A stretch of 64,000 nt of DNA, from positions 6,238,001 through 6,302,000 of the forward strand of contig NC_073354.2 of NCBI RefSeq assembly GCF_027580225.2, in the 5' to 3' direction. This DNA comes from Misgurnus anguillicaudatus. Lineage: Eukaryota > Chordata > Actinopteri > Cypriniformes > Cobitidae. The notes under the pieces are model-generated. The model did not search any database, was not told the origin of the DNA, and saw nothing but the letters and a program-made list of their open reading frames with translations. Of this stretch, positions 32,370 through 43,535 are shown piece by piece; position 1 is the first letter of the stretch, and the number at the start of each line of letters is the position of its first letter. The translations under genes and the position numbers were made by a program.

Positions 32370-33420
32370 AGGGCTCTATCTTACACCCGTCACAATGCAG
32401 CGCAATGCGCGACGCAAGTGTCTTTTGCTAGTTTCCACCCTGTGCAATTATTATTTTCACGTTTAGCGCCACGTTGTTTAAATAGCAAATGCATTTGCGC
32501 CCCCTTTTGCGCCCATGGGCGTTCTGGTCTGAAAATGAGGTGTGTTCAAGCGCATTGTTGGCGCGTTGCTATTTTGAGGCAACTAAAATAGACTACACCA
32601 TTGACCAACAAAAACCTGGTCTAAAGTTTAAAGTCAATATAAGTTTTTTTTTTTGTTATTTAAAGAGCGCATTAGTAATATGCGCCTATAAACGGGATGA
32701 CAACGTGGGTTTGCTTATCACACACACGAATGCGCAGCAGCACAAAAAAAAATTTAAATATGAAAGATTATAGGATTGAATGTAAAAGATTATTATTGAG
32801 TCTCTTGGACATAAATGAGGACCGATTATGAGATGTTAAGGCACAAAGAGCTGCTTAACCTGTAGCCTGGTAAGTAAATAAATGCTTTGCTTTAAACAAA
32901 TGCATCTGTTTTTAAATGTTATTTTTTTAAATGCTACCTCACGGATTTATTGTATATGATGACTCTGTTCCTGTGGATATGCTGAGATGAGAAACATTTT
33001 TAAGTAATGCTTAAAAAAACTCTTTGCTAAAAAAACTGACGCTGTCCAAGTGCTGAAACGTGCTGAGAGCCGTTTGTAAATCTCCTGTTTGTTACAAATA
33101 AAGAATTTTTAGAGTACAAACCTTTTCACAATTATTTAACATTAATCTTAAACTGGGGATGTTCTTCCTCCGCTTAGTTTTTCAGTTTACAAAGTCCGTC
33201 ATCTAAATAGGGATTAGACATAGCGCCAGCACAACTGGCTTTTAAAAGGGATGAGAGCTGAGACTCTCATTGGTTTATTGCACGTTACGCCCAACATACT
33301 CCCATTACTCATTAAAAAAATAGGACCAACCCTTTTCGACCATGCGCTCGATGCACAAACCATTTTTCCCGTCGTTAAATTAGCAAAAGTGGATTCGGAC
33401 ACGCCCATTTAGAAGTTGCG
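32370..33420 (+). mobile_element. Repeat family D (copy 1), right end missing
   Basis: Starts AGGGCTCTATCTTACACCCG. It aligns over nearly its whole length with 55477-56887 (shared CTGGTCTGAAAATGAGGTGTG, GAGAGCTGAGACTCTCATTGG and AATTAGCAAAAGTGGATTCG). The last 60 bases and terminal repeat of the other copy are not present here. Non-coding. Confidence 0.75.
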
Positions 33421-35151
33421 CTGTATCTCTATTATATGTGTAGTCACTTAATGTACATTACTTCTTTATTCTGTTCTTTAACTAATTTAGCTTTTCTGTA
33501 AATCTTTGTTTACAAAAGTCGTGCCAAAAAAGCACACTAAGGTTGAAAACATGCAGACACAGGCAGACAGACGTCACAGAAGCAAAAGGAAATTGTACAA
33601 AAACATACGAATTAGCCATCTTGTTGTTATGGCTTGGTGTGGGATGAATACAAGGACAATGAGATAAAGCAAACATATAACTTTTAACAAACATAAAGGA
33701 TCTAACATACAGTTGCATCACAAAATGCACCATTAACTGGAACAAAGCCTCAACATACGACTAACGATATACAAACGAGAATGGTCAAATAATGACAACA
33801 ACCACATACTTAAATAATGATGAACTGATAAACTGATGAGTGACAGGTGTGATGATGACAGACGATGATCAGGTGAGGGAGAGTGAGGGATCATGGGTCT
33901 AATAAAAGGGAGATAACTGGATAACCAAGTGAAACATGCAGGTACAAAAACAGAACTGTAATAAAAAAACGTACAAAATGCAATGTGATTTTGTTCAATT
34001 TTAATTGTGTATATATAAAATCATGTACATAAAGAGAGATTTCAAATATATTCTTACAGTGAATCCTTAAATAATGTCATCTAAAATGAAACTTGACTTG
34101 ATGTATATTCAATAAATAAGGCAGGTTTAAAACATGTTTGCTTTGATTAGTTTATTGTGTGAAAATGTAAAGTGCTGTTTAGAGCAAAATGAGACAAAGC
34201 AGAAGGGTCAGCACCAAGCATTAACTTGTGCACTTTAAATTGAAGAATTAGACTTAGACCTTGATATTTAACATTCAATGATTGCTTTAATAGTGTTTTG
34301 TCATTAGTACAGAGTAGGACTGTATGTATTGGGATATTAGCCAAAAAGCCCTGCTCTTAAAGATACAACACATTCTGTTGAATAATTACATTCTGAAGGG
34401 CAAACACATCATTTCAATAACTATTGCTGAAGTGGGTCAAGGAGCACAGATGTACTTCAGTTATTCACTATTTAGAAAAACGTTTGCCATGTTTTTCATG
34501 AGTAAAACTAAACAAATTAATGAAGAAGCATTTGATTTGTATAAAAAGCAAATGCCCAATTAACAATAAGTACTTGTGTCCCTTTTTAATATGAATGTAA
34601 AATAAACTTTTTGTGCACAGTAAATTTAAATGAATCAGTACACAACATTTCCCACATCTGATTTTGAAAAGGGGTTTAACCTCTGCACTATAAAACTATG
34701 CCATATGCATACAGTACAGTATTTAAGGCAAGAATGATGTTGTTTAGTAACAGGCAACCAATCACAATCAGTGCTTACCTCATTAAACATTCATATGTTT
34801 GCTACAGTAATTAATTATGGCATCAAAAAGATCTATAAAAATGTCAAATGTGACAGGAAATCTTTTGACATTATATTTGTATTTGCTTTTAGCAGGCAGA
34901 CCGGATGTGCATGCTGACATTTTCACAGATAGACGCTTGTGATTTATCAGTTATTAAATCGCATGCTGTTATGCGATTTCACCTTTTCAACTTTATTTAT
35001 TGTGCATTAATGCTGATCATAAAAAGTATTTGCAAAGTTACAATGATCCAATTTCACTGCAAAGGCATTCTCTTTCACAGAAATTGCTTTCAAAGGACTA
35101 AAACAAACAGCTGATACAGGACTACAGCTCTTTTCTTCCTTACATTCTGAT
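33421..35151. other. No gene seen
   Basis: Segment 33480-33960 has the look of an old retroelement or DNA-repeat fragment (GGTGAGGGAGAGTGAGGGAT, ATCATGGGTCTAATAAAAGG), without termini. The rest, 33960-35150, is AT-rich with short ORFs (for example 34324-34563) lacking motifs. Confidence 0.35.
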
Positions 35152-35159
35152 ATCACAAT

Positions 35160-35642
35160 TATGGCTGTGCAAAAATACAGATACAGCGAACTATCGTGAT
35201 ACATTTTTCCACGATAGTTTATCAATATTTCAATCTCTACTATCGATATTTAAAAAACACACACACATCAAATCCCTCTGTGTGCGTCAAACAACCTCCT
35301 CCGCCCCTACTGTAGTTGTCGCTGTCAAGTTGTTTGTCAAAACTGCCATTCGGCCAATGTCTGAGAAGTTAGCGGGGGGAGTGAGAAAATGGCAGAAAAT
35401 TTAAAAACGCCCACAGCTTTCAAAGCCGATGTGTCGATGCACTTTGGCTTTAAGAAAAAAGAAAAAAAAAATCAGCTTTATTTTTTACATGTTTGATAGA
35501 AAAAAGGAAAAGTATTGCAATGTACCGCAACACGCAACGTATCGCAATGCACAGCATCGTATCGTATCGTGATACATTGTATCATGCTACATGTATCGTG
35601 ATATGTATTGTATCGTGAGGCCCTTGGCAATACCCAGCCCTA
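35160..35642. mobile_element. hAT-derived element with truncated BED-finger ORF
   Basis: The perfect 8-bp duplication ATCACAAT flanks it (35152-35159, 35643-35650). Ends TATGGCTGTG and CACCCAGCCCTA-like (here TACCCAGCCCTA) are imperfectly inverted. The subterminal parts are full of TATCGTGATAC-type repeats. It contains the start of a transposase ORF. Confidence 0.85.
35389..35496 (+). pseudogene. hAT transposase N-terminal stub
   Basis: This 35-residue frame, too short for most ORF tables, reads MAENLKTPTAFKADVSMHFGF. The F-K-x-D-V-x-x-H-F-G-F pattern is the opening of a BED zinc finger, in which the aromatic residues pack before the C-x2-C pair. A Lys-rich, low-complexity A tract follows and the frame stops before any cysteine. 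The family normally has a Trp where Ser-Met stands here. It cannot fold as a zinc finger. Confidence 0.5.
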
Positions 35643-35650
35643 ATCACAAT

Positions 35651-36016
35651 TTCTATAATTTGAATAATTACGGTGAATAAAGGGGCCGAGACCTTGTTGT
35701 GTTTCTAGAGAAAGAGGAGTCATTGTATGCCATGCTGTTAATGGGTTGCAGATTCCCATTGTACAGTATGGCCTTACTAGGGAGGTCAGACTCGTTGGAT
35801 TTAAAAACAGGTTGGGGGTTAGCCAGCGTTTGTCAAATCAGAATTAGCCTTTAGCTAACTGGCTAGCATTTTGTTTACATCATTGCTACCAATTATGATT
35901 GTTATTAGAAAACACATCACCAAAGAATAAAAAATACTTACATGTTGTGGTCAATAATCAACAGGTTGTCCTGATACAGTGGGAATGAGAATGAGCCTTT
36001 GTGTGAAGCTAGCATT
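35651..36016. other. No gene seen
   Basis: Apparently unique sequence; a short ORF at 35951-36145 runs into the next element. Confidence 0.4.
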
Positions 36017-36519
36017 AGCTACGTTTACATGGACACATTTTGCCTCCATCGGATTAAAATCCTTCCGATTAATAAATCCTATCATAGCGTTTACATGAAC
36101 ACTTAATAATGTGATCGGATTGATGTGCGTGTTTATATGACACAAGATTTACATCAGATTTGATCATTTGACATGCGCACATTGCACAAATATAGTTTCA
36201 CGCTGTTTCAAGATTTGCTTTGTGCCTCACTGATTATAAAGCAGCAGCAAAAACACCCAATCACGTGTGCCCAAAAAGTGTATTTTACTTCACGCGGTGC
36301 TGCAGGGACCGTTCGCGAGAGCGAGTCCAAACACATGCGTTAGTGGATCAGAGAATAAATCATGGACTGACCGGACAACGCTGTCTTTTATCACTTTATG
36401 GGGAATTGGAAGGATAATAGGAACAAGATTAACAAGACAATCACTTCTTGTGACTTCCTTCAACAAAACAAACGTCTCGGTTACGGATGTAACCCTCGTT
36501 CCCTGAAGGAGGGAACGGA

Positions 36520-36685
36520 GACGTCACGTCGTGACCGACGAATTGGGAACTCGCTTAGAGAGACCAATCTGCTTCGTATACTACTAAAACGCCAATGAAC
36601 TTGGCATTGAGATATTTGCATAATGCTGGCGCCGCCCCGCCAGGTGCGTATATAAGGCGCACGTGCAAATAGGGAAATCAGCTTC
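36520..36685 (+). repeat. DIRS left inverted terminal repeat
   Basis: About 165 bp matching the inverse of 42243-42408 with a single difference that I found (ATGCTGGCGCC against ATGTTGGCGCC). It includes TATATAAGG at 36649-36657, a TATA box-like site. Confidence 0.9.
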
Positions 36686-36749
36686 TGTTCGCTGAGAAAG
36701 CCGGAAGGTGACCGGCCTAAACAGCAGGTGGCAGCACCTGTGGCGACGG

Positions 36750-36859
36750 GACGTGACGTCTCCGTTCCCTCCTTCAGGGAACGAGGGTTACATCCGTAAC
36801 CGAGACGTTCCCTTTCAGTCGGTCACTACGACGTCACGTCGTGACCGACGAATTGGGAA
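36750..36859. repeat. DIRS internal complementary region
   Basis: 36750-36806 is the exact inverse of the left outer edge (36474-36530), and 36807-36859 is the exact inverse of the right outer edge (42378-42430). Joined here, the two halves represent the circle junction of the element. In the DIRS model this region templates completion of both ends. Confidence 0.93.
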
Positions 36860-37313
36860 TCCCTACCAAAACGCCACTAGGGGCTGACCTCTTCCAGTGT
36901 CTGCGTAAAGCCCTCCGGTTCCACTTAAGGATAAGGAGAATTAGGTTTTAAGGCAGAAGGCCGGGCACTAGATGTTCCTTTAACCCACAGTAGTGCCAGC
37001 GACTGGGAAGCGCCCTATCTGAGCGGTATAGGGACGCTGCGGAAGCCACCGCCCCGTTAAGGGCAATTGGTGGGCGAAAGTCAATCGTAGTTGAGGTATA
37101 AATGACAGCCGTGGCTGTGTAAGCAATGCAGTGCTCTGCTAAGGGAAACGTGGGCTGGTAGGATTAACCCCACGGAATAATACTCACAAAGGAACCCGTT
37201 GGGACACAATGTGGGGCCCTGGCCAAACACGTAGGTTCGTAAGAATACAGCTAGTGAAAGGCTGACAGCCAATGCTCCGCAACAAAGGCTGTCAAGGCAG
37301 TGGAGAGAGCAAA

Positions 37314-37885
37314 TCAAACCATTACGCATCTTTGCTCTGTTAGCCTTCCATACTGAAACTCAATTTGGAGCCTCAGTCGGAGGCTGCAAGCCGACTTGCG
37401 AGTCTGCAAGCCGACTTGCGAGTCTGCCCTCCGTGTCCTCCCTGGTGAGGACAGAACACGAGAGGATACAGGCTCGATACGAACATTGTAAAATCTAATG
37501 AACGTATTAGGTGTCGCCCAACCAGCAGCTCTACAGATGTCTGTTAGCGAGGAACCACGAGCTAATGCCCAAGATGAGGCAACACTCCGAGTGGAGTGCG
37601 CTCTCAAATTAAGGGGCAAGGAATGCCCTGCAAATTATAAACCAGGGCGATAGTATCAACTATCCAATGAGACATCCTCTGCTTAGTGACAGCTTTCCCT
37701 TTCTGCTGGCCACCATAACAAACAAAGAGCTGGTCTGAGGTCCTGAAGCTTTGCGTGCGGACCACGTAGAATCGCAGTGCGCGTACGGGGCACAACAAAG
37801 CCTCGGTTGGGTTTGCCTGCTCCAAAGGCAACGCTTGCAAGCTCACCACCTTATCTCTGAAGGGAGTGGTGGGAACTTTGGGCAC
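37314..37885 (-). pseudogene. DIRS tyrosine recombinase, frameshifted
   Basis: Two overlapping minus frames together give the C-terminal catalytic half of a DIRS recombinase. This enzyme would join the circular DNA copy to the target through a covalent Tyr intermediate. The first frame (37604-37885) has the LCPVRALRFYV and QRMSHWIVDTI segments. The second (37314-37619) has the H-x-x-R box in RAHSTRSVASSW (His near 37597) and the nucleophile in NTFIRFYNV (Tyr near 37489). The change of frame falls at about 37605-37620, between GIPCPL and LRAHSTR, so no continuous product is possible. The part with the first catalytic Arg was not identified. A 21-bp direct duplication (37382-37425) lies in the region after the Tyr. 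Confidence 0.85.
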
Positions 37886-38660
37886 GTAGCCTGGTCTGGG
37901 TCTTCAGTGAGACAGCAGGACCAAACTAAAGGCACGAATCGTCAACAGAGAATGCATGTAAATCTCCTACTCTCTTCATGGAGGCCAATGCTAGCAGGGT
38001 CAGAGTTTTCATTGATAAAAACTTCAGACTCGCAAACTGCAAAGGCTAAATCGGAGACCTGAAGGCTTCAGCACCATGGACAGGTCTCAGGAAAAAAGAG
38101 GGAGGGCGCGAGGGGTTTAGCCTGCGAGCGCCTCTTTAAAATGTAATAATTAAATCATGCTGGCCAACTGATCTGCCGTAGATAAGTGAGTGATGAGCAG
38201 AAATAGCGGCGATATCAATTTTAATGGCGGAGGGACAGCCTACCATCTAACCCATATTAAAGATATAAAAGCATAATGTTAAAGGGCATTCTCTGGGTCC
38301 TCGCGTTGCGAAGAGCACCGGGTGACGAAAAGGTTTCATTAAGCGCGTAAGCCCGTCCTGTGGACGGTGCTCGAACCGCGTCGATGGTGTTAGATACCGC
38401 TTGCGATAAATCACCTAAACCTTGCGCGCGCTCAACGACCGTACATGGATATCCACAGGTCGGGGCGCGAGTGCCAAATGTGCCCCTTCCTAAGAAAGAA
38501 AGTCCTTCCTCAGGGAAATCCGCCAGGGAGGGCTGTCGCGAGGAGCATTAACTATGAAAACCAATTCTTGGTCGTCCAGTACGGACGATTAATAAAAGGC
38601 TCTCCTCGTCCTGCCTGACTTTGCACAGTGTCTGCGCAATAAAGCTCACTGGAAGGAATG
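37886..38660 (-). other. DIRS region between recombinase and RNase H
   Basis: In several DIRS families this interval encodes the recombinase N-terminus and a DAM-type methyltransferase-like domain. I see no continuous minus-strand frame or methyltransferase motif here, so it is either decayed or deleted. Confidence 0.4.
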
Positions 38661-39200
38661 CGTATTTACGCACCCCCCGCGGTCAGCTGTGTGCCAACGC
38701 ATCCACGCCGAGGCTGCCCTCGGTTAGTGAATAAAATAGGCGACAGTGGGTATCGTCCGGCGACGCAAACAGATCTATCTACGCACAACCGAACTTCTTC
38801 CAAATTAGCTGGACCGTCTGGGGGTGGAGTCGCCATTCGCCGGGGGCGCAGCTCGGAAGCGCGTACCGCTGTATTGAGCGATCCCGGGATGTAAATGGCA
38901 CGAAGGGACCTCAGATGCTTCTGACTCCAAAGGAGGAGATGACGAGCGAGATGCGACAGGTGACGAGAGCGCAAAACCGCCTTAACGGTAAATAACGCAA
39001 CAGTCGCAAAGTTATCGGTGTCAACAAATACATCCTTCCCTCGCATCTCCATAGCGGAGCGTACAAGTCCCAGATATACAGCGCACCGCTCGCGGCAGTT
39101 GGGGTGCTATGCACACCCCAGACTGCAGGCCCGTCATACGTGGCTGAACATCCCGTGCTTAGGGCATCGCATGCTACAGAATGCCAGGAGACCCTCAGAG
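38661..39200 (-). pseudogene. DIRS RNase H region, broken
   Basis: Minus frame 38666-39052 contains LLLWSQKHLRSLRAIYIPGS, typical of the RNase H end of DIRS polyproteins (family pattern: LWSQ-x-x-L-x-S-L-R-A-x-x-x-PG-x-x-N). The upstream frame 38911-39204 has ATYDGPAVWGVHST, the strand just after the first catalytic Asp of RNase H. The two pieces are in different frames. After the PGSLN motif the expected leftward linker is garbled. Confidence 0.7.
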
Positions 39201-40200
39201 GCATATCTTGCTATCAGAAATGCTGGGTCTACTACGGGGAAATTTAAATGACACGCAGGTGTAGTGTTTACACAATGTATGCCGGTGCGCCACGCTCTCC
39301 TCGAGACTCGATCGTAAAGCCAACGCTGAAGCGGTCTCATATGACGCAGCTCGAACAGTGTCACGGCTGCAGCATGCTGTCATATGTCCAGGAGCTTCTG
39401 AAATTGTATCAGAGGGACCGCGTACTTCCCTCGAATTAAACCGAGGCAAGTCAGAACTGACTAGTTGCGCGCTCTTGTAAAACACGCCAATTAGTTGATC
39501 GAGTCTAATTCCATACTGAGAAAAAGAATCCTCTGCACAGGGCAAAGTTGCTCTTTCCCAGTCGACCTGATGACTTAAACGAGCGAGATGCCGAAGCATT
39601 AACTCTTTGTGTTCGCGCACGTCTGCCAAGAACGGGCTATTATAAGTCAACGTAAATAAAGCAGAATGCGAACAACGCTCTCTCTCTGATATTTTAATGC
39701 CGTGACTAGCACTTTCATGGAGACACGGAGAGAGAGAGACAGCTCGAATGGTGTACTTAATATTAATATGCCCACCCCATGACGCAGAGCGAAAAAACGG
39801 TCTAAGGCGAGGGGAGATGGACACAAAAGTACACGTCTTACAGGTCTAAAGCTGCAACCGATCTGAATATTGAAATACGAGCCTCGGCGTTATCATCCAA
39901 AAAAAAAGACCACCTTCGTAGAGCCGGGCGTAAATCAAATCGATCGTAACCCACCGCGTATTTTGGGTACTATGAGATAAAGGCTGGAAAACCCTATCAT
40001 CATATCATCATCTCGGTAAGAGGGACCGGCTCGATAATCCTTCGCCAGCAGGACATCGACTTATGCACGCAGTACATGTGCATCGGATACTTTCACTATA
40101 GTGAAACGAAAGCCCGAGAATTTTGGGGTTGTGCCAGTAATTGTATTTCGTAACCGAGGCGGATCGTGCGTAAAACCCAACGAAACGGGCTGGGAACTGA
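39201..40200 (-). pseudogene. DIRS reverse transcriptase, broken
   Basis: Pieces in several minus frames follow DIRS RT order. At about 40170, RWVLRTIRLGYEIQ (RT entry). Near 39970-40010 a fragment resembling the PVPL...VPK-x-x-GGLR block with two stops. At 39680-39820, RLRPFFRSASWGGHI and the SLSP segment. At 39640, TYNSPFLADVREHKE. At 39330, LRHMRPLQRWLYDRV. The catalytic box, where this family has Tyr-x-Asp-Asp, reads Tyr-Asn-Ser-Pro, so polymerase activity is lost. The frame changes at least twice, and the spacing between RWVL and HMRP is shorter than in typical copies. Confidence 0.8.
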
Positions 40201-41900
40201 AGCCAAGCACCCAGGCACCGTACGAGGAGAATTAACGACACTACCGGAGTACCCGCGGCGGGGCAGCGAAGCGGGACAGGCGGGACTGCCGGTGCGTCTG
40301 CCGTGACAGCATAAGCATCTACAGTATGTGTGTGTGTGACACTGACCTGAGCCCGCTGAGGGAAACGGTCGTCCGGTCTCCTCAGCTGAGGACGCAGACT
40401 CCGACGGGTTTGCTGGTGGTCCGGTCTCCTGAGTGGAGGGCTCGGACTCCTCAGAACACCCGCTGGCGATAGAGGAGAGGTAGGGTGAGCTGGTGTGTGC
40501 CCGCTCACGGCTCTCTCGATCCTCTGGAGACCTGAAGAGGGAAGAGGAATGCACTCTGTGTGTGGTTAGTGGGCACCGGCTAAACAGCCGGTGGAACATA
40601 TGCAAACCAAGAATTTTCCACCCGACCCTCTATCGGGGGAAGGAGCGAATCACCGTCTCCTGAAGAGTGATCCTCTGCCAATCCAGGTCGCCCGCTTACT
40701 GGCCACTTAAACTCCCGATCTCACGGGAAGCGGCTAAGGGCGGGGCGAGCTGCTGACGACCGGTTCCCCCCGCGCTGCCGAGATGGGGTCCGAAGAGGGG
40801 AACGGAGGTGGTCGCCGCAGGACGCCGACGGCGAGAGGCAGACTGAGGAACCGGCGTGGTGGTTTTTACCAAGGGCAGCTCTCCTTCGCCGGGGCATGAC
40901 CACAGAGATCGCCTCAGTCTGCGCAGCGGAGCTGTACGACTCCACGGCCTAGCTGAAGAGGCCGGTCTGTGAGACAGGAGCATTCAAGAAGTTGTTCTCG
41001 CCTGCGTCCGTCAGCCAGACACAGCCAAAGGTGGCGATCTTGAACCACTGTCGTGAACATCGCACGACTGAAGGTCGCAGCCTCCCTCGTAAATCCTTGT
41101 TGAACCCGTCGCAACTTTTTTGCGTGCTGGGCTTAAGCCGCCTCTCCACATGCCTGACGGACAGCGCCCGTAACCGGACGACTATCTAAAAACACGGGTG
41201 GTAAGGGTTGGGTGGTCCCTCCAGGAACGCAGCTGCATCGCAACCCCCCGCTCCACTGAAGGGTCCCTGCCCTTAGCGGCTCCATTGGTGAGGGAGGTGA
41301 GGGGTGAAAGCTGAAGCTGAACGGCCGGATGGCCGCAAACCACGTCAGCTCTTCGTGCCGTCTGGAAGAAAGGCACAGGAGCAGAGGACCGAGAGGCCCG
41401 AGCAGCTCCGAAATACCAATCACGTGGGCGGTACGGTTCGGGCGGAGAGGGGTTAACCCCTCCAACTCTACCGTTACCGCCGCTCAAGCGGGCACGGCCG
41501 CCATCTCCGGAACGACTCCACTTCGGAGGAAAATTGGACACCCCTCTGATGCTGCAGAAGTGAACGGGACCAGAAGGAGGTCCAATGGATTCGGCAGACA
41601 TCGTAGAACACGACTCTGCCGTCTCCACCGGAACCTCAACCGGCTGAGGATGAAAGGCCGGTAGGTGGAGGACGCATCCTCTGTCCTCCTCAGCGTAGTG
41701 ATGCGAAGAGCGTCATGCGAGCGCTTGACAGTCGCACCATGGCGGTGTCAGCACTGCAAAGACGCGGACAGCATTCCCGTAGAAACGTCAGTCGTCTCCG
41801 CAATCCAAGAGGGTTATGCTCTCACAGAGAGAACAAAAACTCTCCACGAGCGCAGCCTCAGAGTGCTTGATGCCCAAGCATGAAGACAGCGCTCGTGACC
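40201..41900 (-). pseudogene. DIRS Gag-like region, broken
   Basis: Pro/Arg/Ser-rich minus frames (for example 41182-41628, 40949-41149, 40721-40945, 40096-40605) follow one another with changes of frame. YSSAAQTEAISVVMPRR and DGFNKDLRGRLRPS have the style of fish DIRS Gag-like ORFs. No zinc knuckle is visible. High CpG content gives many long but meaningless plus-strand frames here. Confidence 0.55.
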
Positions 41901-42242
41901 GTAACTGGAACCCTTATACCTCTCACATCCAAGATCGCACGGACGAAAAGCAATCCTGAAAGGACGCTGATCTCCGAATATACGAGAGAGTGGCTGTCTT
42001 TAAAAAGACACAGAGCTCTCACGTATCACTCTTTTAGGGAAATCACTCTTTAGGTGCTCAGCTGATGATGCGCACAGGGAAAGGCAACGCACACACTAAA
42101 CTCAAAACAAAAAATATGCAGAGCAGTGGAATACTGCGAGCGTCCGCTGTGTTAGTACTGCTTGTCAATCAACTTCAGCAACCGTTCCCAGAAGAGCAGA
42201 TAGTAGCTTCTCAGTCAGATAAAGCCGGCTTTCGAAGCGAAA

Positions 42243-42408
42243 AAGCTGATTTCCCTATTTGCACGTGCGCCTTATATACGCACCTGGCGGGGCGGCGCCA
42301 ACATTATGCAAATATCTCAATGCCAAGTTCATTGGCGTTTTAGTAGTATACGAAGCAGATTGGTCTCTCTAAGCGAGTTCCCAATTCGTCGGTCACGACG
42401 TGACGTCG
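42243..42408 (-). repeat. DIRS right inverted terminal repeat
   Basis: Inverse of 36520-36685. Read on the minus strand, the TATATAAGG box (42271-42279) points into the coding region and is the likely promoter of the element's transcript. Confidence 0.9.
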
Positions 42409-42784
42409 TAGTGACCGACTGAAAGGGAACTCGAGTTATTTGCGTCACATGTCATTACAGCAATTCTACGTCATTGCACGTGTGCATATGCTCGACACTC
42501 CCGTCCTGTAGGTGGCGGAAATGCACCTTTCAGTGGGTTTGCCAACCGCCATTAAAAAAAGAAAAGATGGCACATGCGCAGAGCATCCCAGTTTCAGTTA
42601 TCCATCCGATCAAGTGTATACATGTCATTTTGAGTGGATTACAAACGGTATAAACCACCCCTAACAAGCGGATTCGATTTTCAATCAGATTGGCACTTTT
42701 TAGTCCGATTGAGGTGTTTACATGGAGCATTTTTATTCAGATTGATCATTTAAACAGATTACAAATGTCCATGTAAACGCAGCT

Positions 42785-43300
42785 ACTGTCTTAGATTGAG
42801 GAAGATGTCCTCCGTAAAATGCCTAGTACAAAGCTGTATGTTGGTTTTATAATGTTCAGGAAAAAATACATTTGATCTATTGTTCCCTAAGATAAAATAT
42901 ATGAAAAATAATGCATTTTATGAGAAAAAAGCATTAAAAACATACTCAAACTTAAAAAAACACACATAACATAATCCTTTATTGATAGATGGATGTGCTT
43001 TTAAGAGCTTCCCGCGGTTCGTTCCCATATAAGTGAGTATGAAAGATTTTTATATTTAAACTACTGTACTAACCCAGGTTTACACATGTACAATGGGAAA
43101 AAATACAATCTGAATACCCAGGATAAATTACAATCCCATGGTAAGGTATGAACAGAGTGAAACATGAAACAAGCTAACACTGTCATGAACTGCCCGCCTG
43201 GTCACTATCACGACCGAGCGAGACAGCGGGGGAAGAACCCAATCGCAGACGAGGTTAAGGGACACAAAACAAGACAAACACAAAAACCCACCATGGGGAA
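42785..43300. other. No gene; possible retroelement scrap
   Basis: AT-rich, with a GC-richer scrap at 43185-43290 (GGTCACTATCACGACCGAGC, AGAACCCAATCGCAGACGAG) that looks like a fragment of a fish retroelement. No LTR pair is visible. Confidence 0.3.
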
Positions 43301-43525
43301 AATCAACATGATCTCATGGAAATCCGTGTTATAGTCATGGAAAATTTGATCACTTTATCCGTGACCATGTCACGGAATTCAGCTTTTTTCCGTGACGGGA
43401 CCACTGATGTTGTTTCCGTGTTACTCCCACGGATCTCGTGTCATTTTATTTATTGTTTTCTCATTGTTTTCTCCAATTTTAAATCATTGTCGCTTGGGGC
43501 GTATGACATCAGTACCATGATTCAA
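43300..43525. repeat. Fragment of a foldback repeat
   Basis: ATGATCTCATGGAAATCCGTG is faced by ACGGATCTCGTGTCATT further on (inverted). It then has AAATCATTGTCGCTTGGGG, which is also present in the core of the element at 50210-50970 (for example 50466-50485). This suggests a shared module between foldback families. Confidence 0.45.
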
Positions 43526-43535
43526 AAGGCCCTAA

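Larger units (their letters stand above)
36474..42430 (-). mobile_element. DIRS-type tyrosine-recombinase retroelement
   Basis: The 5.96-kb element is flanked by AAC at both edges (36471-36473 outside, 42428-42430 as its last three bases) with no longer target duplication. It has inverted terminal repeats and an internal complementary region next to the left one. On the minus strand the order is Gag-like, reverse transcriptase, RNase H, tyrosine recombinase. That is the layout of DIRS elements, which integrate a circular DNA by recombinase instead of integrase. All coding parts carry stops or frame changes, whereas the ends are nearly perfect. It is GC-richer than the surrounding DNA. Confidence 0.9.
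36017..42784. mobile_element. Inverted-repeat element split by the DIRS insertion
   Basis: AGCTACGTTTACATGGACA at 36017 is matched by the inverse ending at 42784 (one change in the first 18 bases). Both arms continue with ATCGGATT/AATCCGAT-like blocks. Its own length is about 808 bp (36017-36470 plus 42431-42784). Non-coding; superfamily not assigned. Confidence 0.75.

Noticed and set aside
36220..36598. ORFs crossing the left border of the DIRS element
   Set aside because: They start in the host element and continue into the terminal repeat, so they postdate the insertion and have no family motif.
39018..39439. Host gene on the plus strand over the RT region
   Set aside because: Conserved RT/RNase H words are on the minus strand in the expected order; plus frames are shadows.
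37751..42343. Numerous plus-strand ORFs of 60-111 codons
   Set aside because: They oppose the recognisable minus-strand DIRS frames and owe their length to high CpG content.
36474..42430. Endogenous retrovirus or LTR retrotransposon
   Set aside because: Ends are inverted, not direct, repeats; there is a tyrosine recombinase instead of integrase, and no env-like frame or primer binding site.
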